A DNA stretch of 64,000 nucleotides. Source: Leucaena leucocephala. Its lineage: Eukaryota; Streptophyta; Magnoliopsida; Fabales; Fabaceae. Below are positions 43,501-54,020 of the stretch, piece by piece; within the stretch, counting starts at the first letter, position 1, and every line of letters begins with the position of its first letter. The notes under the pieces are model-generated. The model saw only the letters and a program-made list of their open reading frames with translations. It made no database searches and was not told the DNA's origin. The translations under genes and the position numbers were made by a program. The stretch covers positions 8,935,501 to 8,999,500 of the forward strand of contig CM073560.1 in assembly GCA_037074615.1 (NCBI GenBank), read 5' to 3'.

Positions 43501-44289
43501 ACCCATATTCTTATGTACGCAATAACAACATCAAAAACATTGAAAATAGACTTAAACCTTTTTCCTTCAACCCGTCAGAGTACACAAAACTTGTTCCTTT
43601 AGCAGTTATGAATGGAAAGATATGCAAGCATTTATCAGGAAAAATAGAAAACCTAGATTAAATGAACATATATAAAAACGGCGAAGCACGTACACACGGG
43701 AAAATAAGTGCAGAGAACACATACACGAAATAGCAGAACGAGAGAGACAACAGAGAAGAACGACTAAGCACTGAGAAGCCTCGCGAAAACCACAGAGCAC
43801 TACGAGCGGAGATATGACAGAGTTCATGAGAAATGAGAATGATTGTCGTGCCAAGGGGCGGGCTTAAAAAATGAATATAAACATTTTACACCGGATATAA
43901 ATTATTCTAACCCGGGTAAAAACATAACCGATGTAAAATTGATATATTTTACATCGGATAAAGTATACACCCGGTGTAAAAACTAACACCGTCTAAAATA
44001 TAACACTGGATAAAGTATAAGTCGGTGTAAAATTGAACTATAATTTATTTACAAATTGTCAGTAGTAGACTTTTTTCACCGGATAGCACTTAAGACCAGT
44101 TTTAATGTTGTAGTTATTTTTTTAAACTCCATCATCATATATATCATCCCATCCTTGGCGTCACAACATTCTTATCAGAACAACAATCTGATTCTGTTAT
44201 TATTACATCAAAATCATATACGCAATCATAACAAGAAACTTAATATTACATGTTTAGACTACATCAAAAACAAGAAACACATATAAATT
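43501..44289. repeat. Inter-gene region with CACTA-type repeats
   Basis: 43870-44100 holds several ACCGG/CCGGTGTAAA-type motifs like the sub-terminal repeats at 34074-34560, here lying between the two CACTA genes. 43501-43869 and 44101-44289 are AT-rich with no recognised feature. Confidence 0.65.
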
Positions 44290-44589
44290 AATCAGAATCT
44301 ACTTCTTCTTCATTTAATTATGGTAAACCTACTGAAAAAGAAGGGATCTCATAAAAAGAATCATCATTGTCAACAACCCTTTTTCCATGGAGCGCGATAG
44401 ACCATCTTTCATTTTGAGGATCAGTCATATAGAACACTTGCTTTGCTTGGTCTGCCATAAGGAAAGGCTCATCCCTAAACTTGTATTATTCAAATCCACC
44501 AGTGTAAATCCTAACTGATCGACCATAACACCGTTGTTTACATTAGCCCACTTGCATTTGAACACGGGAACTTTGAATTTGGAGTAGTC
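44290..44589 (-). pseudogene. CACTA tnp2 transposase, C-terminal part (DUF4216-like)
   Basis: The minus strand reads DYSKFKVPVFKCKWANVNNG, then VDQLGFTLVDLN, DEPFLMADQAKQVFYM and ERWSIALHGKR, the usual C-terminal block of plant CACTA transposases. The frame joins that of 47504 onward when the intervening LTR is removed. Confidence 0.8.
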
Positions 44590-47503
44590 TGTAACATCCC
44601 TAATTTCTGTACTAAGTTGTATGTACAGATTGAATAAAATATATGAGATATTTAGGAAAATATGTGGCCATGTTTATGTAAAGAAAATGATTAATTGGAA
44701 GAGGAAGAAAGTCTAAGAGCCAAAGTGCAAAATTACGAAAATGCCACTATGATTCCCTAAGAAACCAGAAGTAAATGGAGGGCATTTTGGTCATTTCACA
44801 CAATGGATTGATATCAGAGAAAATTTGATAGTAAATTATTATAATTAATATGAGAATTTATAGAGTTGACAGGAGTCAAAAAGGAGTCCTGTAGAATTAA
44901 TTATGGAATTTACGGTGAAAAACGACACCGATAAAGGGTTAAAGGAAATATATGTAATTTTTAACAGGACTTCTGGGTCTCAGAAAATTATGAAACTTTG
45001 TATAGAATTCATTTTATATTAGAATGAATTTCTAAAAATGTTAGAACAATTAAAGGAGGTGTTTAGCATTTATGCTAAGATCAGGGTAAGTTACGGATAT
45101 CGGTATGAGGAAAGTACATTGGGATTTGGGCCAGTTAGCTATTGGACCTAAAAAAGGCCCAATATTTCGTCCTAGGCCAGCCCAATAAGGCCCAAAAGTT
45201 ATCTTGGAGCCCAAGTCCAAATAATAAATAATTTATGGATTTTTGAAAAGAAAGAAAAAGAGAATAAAGTAAGAATTAAGTGTTGCACATGGTGGGACCC
45301 ACAAGGACACAAGAATGGCACCCAAAAAGAGGAAGGGTTAGGTGTAACAAGGGAGGCCATGCTAGTGATGTCATGGTGGTAAGGTCTTGAGTGAAAAGTG
45401 AAAAGATATTCTAAGATCAAACCTTTAACCATTAGATCAAATAGTTTCCAAAGTGATCTTGGCCTTCAAATGGCACATGACTTCTGCTATAAATACCCCC
45501 CCTTTCCATTCATTCTTCACACCCAAGAGATCCTTTAGAAAGAGAAGTGAGTTCTAGAGAAAGAAAGTGGAAGAAAGCAAGGAAGAAGCAAGGGTCTTGA
45601 AGGAGCAAGTAAGGTAAGTTGTCTCCTTGGTTCTACCTTTTGTTCTTATGGTTTGTGCTTGAGTTTAAGTGATTTTTTAGGCTTAAATATTGGGGAAATG
45701 ATGCTGGAATTTTTGTGTATATGTGAAAGGAATATGAGTTTTAAGTCATAGATAGTTAAGACAAGCTTAAACAAGTTAGTTACATGCTTGGTTGTGAAGT
45801 AAGTTGATGTTCTTGACTTTACCATTTCGGTTTGCACTGTTCATGCACTGTTCATGGTAGAAGGAAATGGAATTTCAATGATTTAATGCTTCCATTGAGT
45901 TTATATGATGATTTTGTGTAGGATTGGAAAGGTTTTGAACCTTGGAAACCATTGGAATTAAAGGTTGTAATGTTGAAAATTCCTCACGGTACTGTTCACT
46001 CGCGTGAACAGTGATTTGAATTTCATGATTTTGATGCTTCCAATGGTCTTAAAATGAGATTTTGTGTGGGGGAAAAGTGGAGGAACAAGTATGGGAAGCA
46101 TTGGAATCAAAATGAGAATTTTTGAAAGAATTATGCATGTTTTTCAAATCTGTCCGGAACAGTGCATAGTTGCTGGAATTTGGTTGTTTTGAGTTCATAA
46201 ATGGATTCAAAAGGCCAAATTGTGTAGGGTAAGGTCAAGACATCAATTGATTCAAAGGCTAAGTCAATTGGTAAAGATTAAAGGAAGTTATGTTACTTAA
46301 AGTAAGCTTAGTGTTCAAGAGAAGTTAGATTGTAATGGTTGGATGGTAATGTGATGTTAGGAATTGCTTGGTGTGCTCAAAAGAGGGCAGCCACATAGCA
46401 AGGAAAAGTAAGAAGGAAGAAGCAAAGTTAAAGTGGAAAGAAGTAAAGCAATAAGGTAGTAAACTTACCCTAAACTTGTATGTATTGAATGTTATGCTTG
46501 ATTGTGCTATGACTTTGTTGAATTGTGTGCATATGTGTATATGATTGAAGCTCTGTTTCTATGATTACCTTGGCCAATTGTATTTCATATGTTACATGGA
46601 AGCATGCACATTACACAATGTTTACACTTTCACAAGCAAGCACAAGTATTTACTTTAATGCATGCATTGTTTAGTACCGTTTGCTACTGAGATTCCTCCG
46701 AATCTCATCCCCTATTTATAACCCATTACAGAGAGGTTATATCGAAGTGAATTTTGAGAATGCTGTAAGACGCCGTTATGCTGCCGATTTTCAGACTGAA
46801 CATAAGGAGATGATACGTACTGTGTACATAGGTACTGTCTAAGGAGTCTGGAAGTGAGTGGACCTAGTCGGTTCATCCAGTCTTTCCTGGGTACTTACGT
46901 AGAATGGTAATTCTCACATGAATTACCGAATCAGTACAAGATCAGTTATTTTTACAGATGAAGTATAGTAGTTATACTGCCGGATTTCAGGCAGGAAAGA
47001 TGTAATAGAGATACGAGGATCTTGTTCATGCCCTGTTGTATAAAGATTTATTATTTAATGATAAGTATTGTTTGGCATGTTTGTTTGATATGTGATTAAT
47101 GTATGCATATGTATGTAAAGTTGCTTGCTGGAATTTGCCACCATGAACAGTAACTCGTGGTGATATAGTGATGTTTGATCTATAATTAAAAATAGTAAAT
47201 GATTAAATAAATGTATGATATGTTTATGATAAATAGTAGACATACCAAGCTTCGATTTGATATATAGAATGTCTCATTTCGATGTCTACACATGGAGATA
47301 TAAATTATCAAAGTTGGGACCAAAATGCTGGATTCAGGAGAAAAACGCTGGAGGAACAGTAAAGTTGTAACTTTGACTGACGTTGACTTGGACAAGGAAT
47401 GATCAACGAGTTATTTTTCCTTGAAATAGTATTGAGTTAGCTTCATGTATCAATTTGAACCACTGCATTCTAATTTTTCTAGAATTAGTTATGATTTTTC
47501 GAA
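44590..47503 (+). mobile_element. LTR, family E, 3'-truncated
   Basis: It starts TGTAACATCCCTAATTTCTG after TAGTC (44585-44589). The usual 3' terminal part (about 190 bp in related LTRs) and the right TSD are missing. The break lies at a TCGAA shared by the LTR and the target (47499-47503). A TATA box is at 45488, a strong splice-donor-like AAGGTAAGTT at 45611, the U5 hairpin near 46689 and the conserved module at about 46810-46945. Confidence 0.85.
45488..45495 (+). promoter_or_regulatory. LTR TATA box (family E)
   Basis: TATAAATA followed by CCCC, in the same context as the other LTRs. Confidence 0.6.
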
Positions 47504-50161
47504 TACCTCCCAAATCTCTTCAACAACGCCATAATATAGGATAGCTGCTAATTTAGGATTGTTGTCTTTTGAACTAGAGAATGCATAGCTTCAGCCACTA
47601 ACATAACACCACTGTTTTGCACGCTACTTCTATCATCTAGGGACTTCGTATAAAAGGAATACCCGTTGATATCAAATGAATTCCAACTAATCACATTATG
47701 TTCAGGACCACATGCCAACCATCTAACTGTATCAGAAACACAATCCTCATTTTCAACCTCCAGTTTGAACCAATGTGCAAAAGATTTGTTGTGTTATCTA
47801 ATCAGCCTTTTCTCTGTCATCCTATTATTTTTTTTCCGGACAAGATCTTTATGAACAGCAATATAGTCTTGAACTTTATCAATGTTATTCAAGATGTGTA
47901 AGTGTATTTGCTGCAATTCATTACGATCAACACTCCTCACCGACATTCCACGTTGACCCCCTGTTTGGCACGAGGTTTTTGGAGACCAGTAAGTCTTACT
48001 TTAGACAGGTATTGTTGACAAAAATCCATAGCTTCTTCGGCAACATATTTTTGAACAATGGATGCTTCGGGCCGATTTGGATTCTTCATATACCCTTTAA
48101 GGATTTTCATGTATCTTTCAAATGGGTAAATCGATCGTAAGTATATAGGGCCACACAGTTTTATCTCTCGCACTAGATGAACGATAAGGTGTACCATGAT
48201 GTCAAAAAAGGTAGGAAGAAACTATTTTTCAAGCTGGCACAAAATAACATAACCCTCGTGCTCCAGTTCCTTCAACTTTTCAGTCTCAAAGACTTTGACA
48301 CATATAGCATTAAAGAAGAAGCAAAGTCGGGTTACAATGTGTCTCAAATCATCTTGAAGGATTCCTCGAACAACCACTGGGAGTAATTGTTGCATCAATA
48401 CATGACAATCATGAGACTTTTGGCCTACTAATTTCAAATCTTTCATGGACACAATCCTCTTAAGATTAGATGAGTACCAAGAGGGAACTTTGATTCCTTA
48501 CAAACACTCATAAATACTTCTTCTCTCAGCCTTGGACAAAATGTTAGTCTCTTCAACATGATAGCTCCCCTCACCATCTGGCCTCGGAGGTAAATCCTCT
48601 CGTATTCCCATTTCTTTCAAATCCAATCTTGCCTTCAAACCGTCTTTGGAACTACCATGTGTGTTGAGAAGTGTTCCAACAATGCTGTCACACACATTTT
48701 TCTCCACATGCATCACATCAAGATAATGCCTTATAAGAAGATGTCGCCAATACGGAAGCTCAAAGAACACAGATCTTTTTTTCCATACATTTTTCTCACT
48801 TTTCTTGGTAATCTTACCGAAAGTGACATTGATGTCTTTCACCTTTTCATAAACTTGTTCGCCAATCAATGGCTTTCGAGCATTTTCAAATTCTTGGCCA
48901 CCATAAAATTTCTTCTTTAGTCGACGGTGTGGGTGGGCTTGTCTTAGAAATCTCCTATAACCTAGGTAGACTGTCTTTCTTCCATGACGAAGTTGATAGT
49001 AGCAAGTCCCTTCCTCACAAATCGGACATGCTTTATGGCCCTTAACACTATACCCTGACAAATTTTTGTATGCAGGAAAGTTATTAATTGTACAAAAGAT
49101 CATGGCTCGCATATTGAAGACCTCCTTCTTAACCGCATCAAAAACATTCACACCTTCCCATAGCTTCTTCAAATCTTCGATCAAGGGTGTTAAGTAAATG
49201 TCTATGTCACTTCCCGATTATTTTGGTCCTAAGATCAGCATAGACAATATTACATACTTCCGTTTCATACACAACAAGGGAGATAGGTTGTAAATCACTA
49301 GAAGGACGGGCCATGAACTATGTATACTACTAAGGCTACTATAAGGGTTCATTCCATCCGTACTAAGTCCAAGCCTTAGGTTTCATGGTTCATTTCCGAA
49401 CTCAGGAAATAAGTCATCAATCTTCTTCCATTGCAAAGAGTCAGCAGGATGATGAATCTTTCCATCATTAATCCTTTCATTTGCATGCCATAACATTTTC
49501 TTTGCATCATCTTCATTAGAAAAAAGTCGCTTAAACCTTGGTACAATTGGAAGATACCATAACAACTTGGCAGGAGAATTGTTTGATCTGTACCTTAGTG
49601 TCTTACATATTGGACACTTCTCCTCATCTTCAAACTCTTTCCTGTACAATATGCAATCATTTGGGCATGCATAAATCTTGCTATACTGCATGCCTAAAGG
49701 ACCTATTATTTTCTTCGCATCATAGTAGCGTTTGGGTAACGCATTTTCTTCAGGAAACATGTCCTGTAACAACTCAAGCAATTCTGAAAAACCACTGTCA
49801 CTCCACCCATGCCGAGCTTTCACACTTACCAATCTCAACACCACATTCAACAGGTTGTATTTTCTGCACCCTAGGTATAGAGGCTTTTCTGCATCATTGC
49901 ACATATTACCATATACATGTGACCGCATAAAAGCATCTTCTCTAACATCACGAATCATGTCCTCTACTCGATCATCAGTATCCATGTCATCATCAAAGGT
50001 CAGTTCCACCTGTTCACCATGCCATACCCATACCGTGTAACTCTTGCAAAACCCCTCACAAATTAGATGAGTGTAAATATCAACAGGACTTTATTTCCTC
50101 TTATTCAAACAACTCACACAAGGACAATAAAATCTTCCATTGTCATCATCACCATTCCATT
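47504..50161 (-). pseudogene. CACTA tnp2 transposase, N-terminal and central part
   Basis: The transposase gene, which would cut and join the element's ends. From 50161 the N-terminal zinc-binding block (GRFYCPCVSCLNKRK) contains a stop, then CKSYTVWVWHGEQVELT. 50009-49383 has CPNDCILYRKEFEDEEKCPI, LWYLPIVPRFKRLF and MLWHANER. 49184-48498 has GHKACPICEEGTCYY, HPHRRLKKKFYGG and DVMHVEKNVCDSIVGTLLN, hallmark motifs of the Transposase_21 family. 48452-47937 continues with FFNAICVKVFETEKL and related blocks. Stops and shifts separate the frames, so the gene is dead. The LTR at 44590 cuts the C-terminus off. Confidence 0.87.
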
Positions 50162-52634
50162 TAGCACAATAAATCACAAAGCCATTACATAAAAGCTAGG
50201 ATTAGTTACTACCTCGAAGGCTCAGCAGAGCTCTACTATCTCTATTCTGCTTCCAGCTTCGCCAGAACTTCCTTTCTTTCTTTCTTCCTCTCACTTTCTC
50301 TCTCTAGCACCTCCTCCTCTCTCTAAAATGGGCTCTTGGCCGTGCATAATGAATGGCAAGGGGGGGTATTTATAACCTCCTCCAATGGCATTTCTGTAAT
50401 TACCATGAACTTTGATCCTGCGGTCCTGGTTTTTCCTGGATTTTCCTATTTTTCTTAATTCCTCCTTTACTGCATCATGCATGACATCATCAGGACACCT
50501 CACCGGGACACCTCAGCGCCACATTTATCACATGTCTGAAATCCTGGACCCCTCAGCAGCTGACTCAGCATGCTGAATCACCGGTCCAGTCTCTTGCCTC
50601 GTAATACGTGTCCTCAACTTTTTCTTCTGCCTTTAAGATTGCGCCATGTGGCACCTGGAAGGGACCTTTCACGCCTTCCAATGATATCCAGATAAGTCCC
50701 GGACTTTATCTGATCGCCTCCTCGGTTATCGTGCCGACCGAGTAACTTTACTTTATTGAAACAGCATTAAAATAGTATTTTAATGCCACTTTTTCCCACA
50801 TACTTCATGGGCTACGTTTTTGGGCTCTGGGAATGTTGTCTTGGATCCTGATCAAGCTCAAGTACCCTGATGGCTCGATTCCCAAGAAACAGCCCTTGGC
50901 AAATTACCAAAATGCCCTTGGGTGCCCTTTCTTGTACTATTTTAACCCTAAGGGTAAAATCGTCATTTTACACCCTTCTGTACTCTGTCAGGGCATATAC
51001 TGACTCTAAGTAACTTTATCTGTATATACCTTAGCTTCTGGGCCTGTCCAGAATGACCAAAATGCCCTTCATTCATCTGTTACACTTTTGTACAACACAG
51101 GGGCATTTTCGTAATTTCGCACTTTTCCGGGGTTCTGCCGGACACTGGCCCACCTATCAGTCCAAGGGTCTTACTGGGCCTCTGTTGGCGCCATTATTGG
51201 GCCTTTCTGGGTCCATTACCTTCATGGCACGCATTACGAGGAATCTTCCCCCGTTAATAATTATTGAATATTTTATCTATTATTCACCGTTTATACACAT
51301 ATCCGGACACCGGCTCCTTCTGTCCGAAACACTAGCCTGAGGTGTTCAGGCATCCCTGTGAGTCATATCAGTCATCTGACTGAGGTCATCCGAACTCATT
51401 CAGTCCCTTTTTAAATACCGATAAATCTCTCTATCGGATACCTGAAGGCCTCACACTCCCGTCTGGATTTTCTAATCTGCGAATAACTTTTTCTACAGGC
51501 CTCCTATCGGTATTCTGTCAGTTTCCCGACATCCGTCCCATAAGGACTTATCATCCTGTATTTTCTCACCTAGATCTGAATTCTAGGATATCCGGTATGA
51601 ATTTTTATAACTTTTGGACGATCAGTCCATTTCTGGCTATCTGGAGTCTTCAAAAATTCCTGTATTAAGCCAGATTACCGAGCGTCACTTGCTCTCTCTA
51701 CCGGTGAAATCTGGGACTAAAATGCTTTCGGACAGTCCAAACCACTTCCGGCCTGACTTTCTTTAATTACAATTTAGCCCCAGGGAACTTTTCTTCTTTT
51801 CATTTAAGTCCCTTTTTAGTTGGCTAAAATTACACTTAAGGACCCCACATTTTTGTCTACTTTCCTTCTTGGCCTTGAAACTTTCCATAATTGTCCTTAA
51901 GTCCTTTCATTTCCTTTACTAGGTCTAGGGGCATTATTGTCTTTTCATATTTTACCAGAGTATTCTCTGGCCCTGGTCAACTATCCAGATACCCCTTCTT
52001 GACTGTCTAACCTTAGCCAAATGACCAAAATACCCTTTACTCATTCTTCAGTTATTGTATAACATAAGGGCATTTTCGTCATTTTGCATATTTTTCCCGG
52101 ACACCGGCCCCTCTTACCCCTGAACTGATATTATGGGCTTGGGCCTTCCCTGGTGTCACTGTGGGCCTTAGCAACCACTATATGGCCTCTGGCCATAGTC
52201 CGATCATCTCTATTCGGACTGCCTTTCATTTACCGATTATAACTGTAAATTCCCATCTTCGAGAATTTCTACAGAAAAATCGGGAACTCAAATCAAAATT
52301 TTGTGTTGCGTCATTCAACCCGGAATCCTTTTCTCTATCTCCCGGTATTTTCAGATATTTTATCCGGACCGGGCTATTTTGGCCTGAAAGTACGCTCCCG
52401 CGCACACTTTTCAAAAAATGACCATTTTACCCCTGGTCACATTTCTAATTCTTTCATACACATAGAGACCTCATATGCACATTTCACAGTTCAGTGAAAT
52501 GATCAGCATAATTTTCTCTATTTTCTGGCAAAATATGGTACTCATCGGCTACCAGCCCGATCTTTCCCATAATTACGATTATGCCCTTGATTTCTCTTTT
52601 TGGCATCTCTAGGCCTAAAAATTAGGGTGTTACA
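50162..52634 (-). repeat. LTR, family T, truncated (copy 4)
   Basis: It is nearly identical to family-T LTRs, especially 3126-8664, but lacks about 1.1 kb of its 3' (U5) end, where CACTA sequence abuts. Its intact end (TGTAACACCC on minus) is at 52634, followed by CTAAT, the presumed TSD half. A TATA box is at 50367-50374 and a U3 palindrome at 50764-50786. Confidence 0.88.
50367..50374 (-). promoter_or_regulatory. LTR TATA box (family T, copy 4)
   Basis: TATAAATA on the minus strand followed by CCCC. Confidence 0.6.
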
Positions 52635-52798
52635 CTAATCCTGCAGAAAGTAAAAAAAAGACGCAGTATGCAATGCAAGTTAAAAACTACTAAAAGCTAA
52701 AATGCAATGAAAAACAAGGAAAATGACTCAGGTAGGCAATGAAATTGACAATCAATTACTAGGGAACCAATTACTTGGCTCCCCTGCAACGGTGCCAT
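52635..52798 (-). mobile_element. Second Athila 5' leader fragment with PBS
   Basis: It matches 33548-33711 with few changes. The PBS lies at 52778-52797 (TGGCACCGTTGCAGGGGAGC on minus), closer to the usual tRNA-Asp form than in the first copy. Everything further into this element was lost or lies beyond the LTR insertion. Confidence 0.8.
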
Positions 52799-54020
52799 TG
52801 ACAAGGCTCTCGGATTGTCGCAGTCCGAAACATGAAAATTAAGTAAATTGCACCCTAGTAATGTAGTATAAGGCACAACCCTATCGTTCTTCTCAAGGAG
52901 CCTTTCTAAAGGAATGCTAGCAAATTGGATGTCAAATTCAACGGTAAACCTGAGTAAAGAGAAAATGGTTTTGTGGTTTTGTGGGTGCAGTAAAATAGAT
53001 GTTTTTGTGTTTTTGTTTAAGATGGAGAATGGTTGGTTTGTGAAAGTAGTATATGATGATAGGCTCTTGATGATGAAAAATATCTATCCTTGCTCTTAAT
53101 GTATATGGAGTTTGAAATCACTAAGTCTTGAATAAAATCTCAATCGATCGATTGAGTCCAGAACCCTAATATTCTTTAAACTCCTTTGATCAAAACTAGT
53201 TTAAAGACTATTATTGAACTGCTAAGGATCGCTTAGTGTGTAATTTAAACCAGGTGGAAGAATTTCCTCGAATGAGCGTCGATCGACTAACCCTAGAATT
53301 CAAGCAATCGAATCAATTAGCAACGATCGTTGACAACCGTTCAACTAGCTTAAACTCAAAACTGAAATATTGTATTTAAACCAGCATTCAAAACATCCAA
53401 AGTAAATTACAATTGTCTAATATGAGAATAATCAATCGATATTCAAAACTTGTTCATATGATGAAAAACCCTAAATATAGAAGCAATCATAATATGACAA
53501 GATACAAATTAGAACAGAAGAAACTCCCCGTTTCAGTCCGTGAGCTCAAGATATTAGATCCATCACCAAGAGACTAAAGGTTTAGCCTCTTATGACTTCT
53601 GCTGCACTGCAATCGCTGTTCAGATGTGATGCCATGAAGAAACAATGAAGAGATGAAAGGAGAATGGTGTAGAGATGGAAGATGAGTAGAAAGTGTGTGG
53701 AGAGCGCTCGAGTACTGCTTCTTAGCCTAATCAGGTCCAAAAACCAGCCTCCTTCCTGACGGCAGCCTCCGTCTCTTCTTATAACAGCATGACCTAATTT
53801 AAAACACGCAGTTTCATCAATTTCGCATTTTAGTCGTGACCAGATCCATTTGTTGGTTGCGACCTATGAACACAGGGAATCTTCCAAAAGAATTAAAGGT
53901 CACGACATGTGGACTATTTGGTCGTGACTAAATAGTACAGAAACGTGATTTCACTTTTATTGACTTATGATTTCTTTCCTGGTGCTTGCTCTCTTCCAAA
54001 GTACCTGCAATTCAACATAA
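52799..54020 (-). repeat. Athila 5' LTR (second copy), outer end uncertain
   Basis: It begins at TGACAAGG next to the PBS and matches 33712-34073 over its first 363 bp, including the palindrome at 53139-53156. Beyond that it continues where the first copy is cut. A TATA-like TTATAAGAAG on minus lies near 53780, and U3 carries a GTCGCGAC array (53833-53928). I could not fix the outer border; about 54020 is an estimate. Confidence 0.6.
53833..53928. repeat. GTCGCGAC-type boxes in Athila U3
   Basis: GTCGTGAC at 53833, GTTGCGAC at 53856, GTCACGAC at 53899 and GTCGTGAC at 53921, with spacings 23, 43 and 22. All four are CpG-decay forms. The 23-43-22 spacing also occurs in the LARD array (23, 29, then 43, 22). 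Confidence 0.7.

Larger units (their letters stand above)
34074..50161 (-). mobile_element. Decayed CACTA (En/Spm-type) transposon
   Basis: It is recognised by a tnp2-type transposase (47504-50161 plus 44290-44589), a second gene with Transposase_24-like, DUF8039-like and Ulp1-like parts (34770-43500), and sub-terminal ACACCGGT repeats. Both genes run on the minus strand. No CACTA terminal inverted repeat is visible: the left border abuts Athila LTR and the right border is cut by a truncated LTR at 50162. The repeat block between the genes (43870-44100) leaves open that two CACTA elements are joined here. Three LTR insertions interrupt it. Confidence 0.82.
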
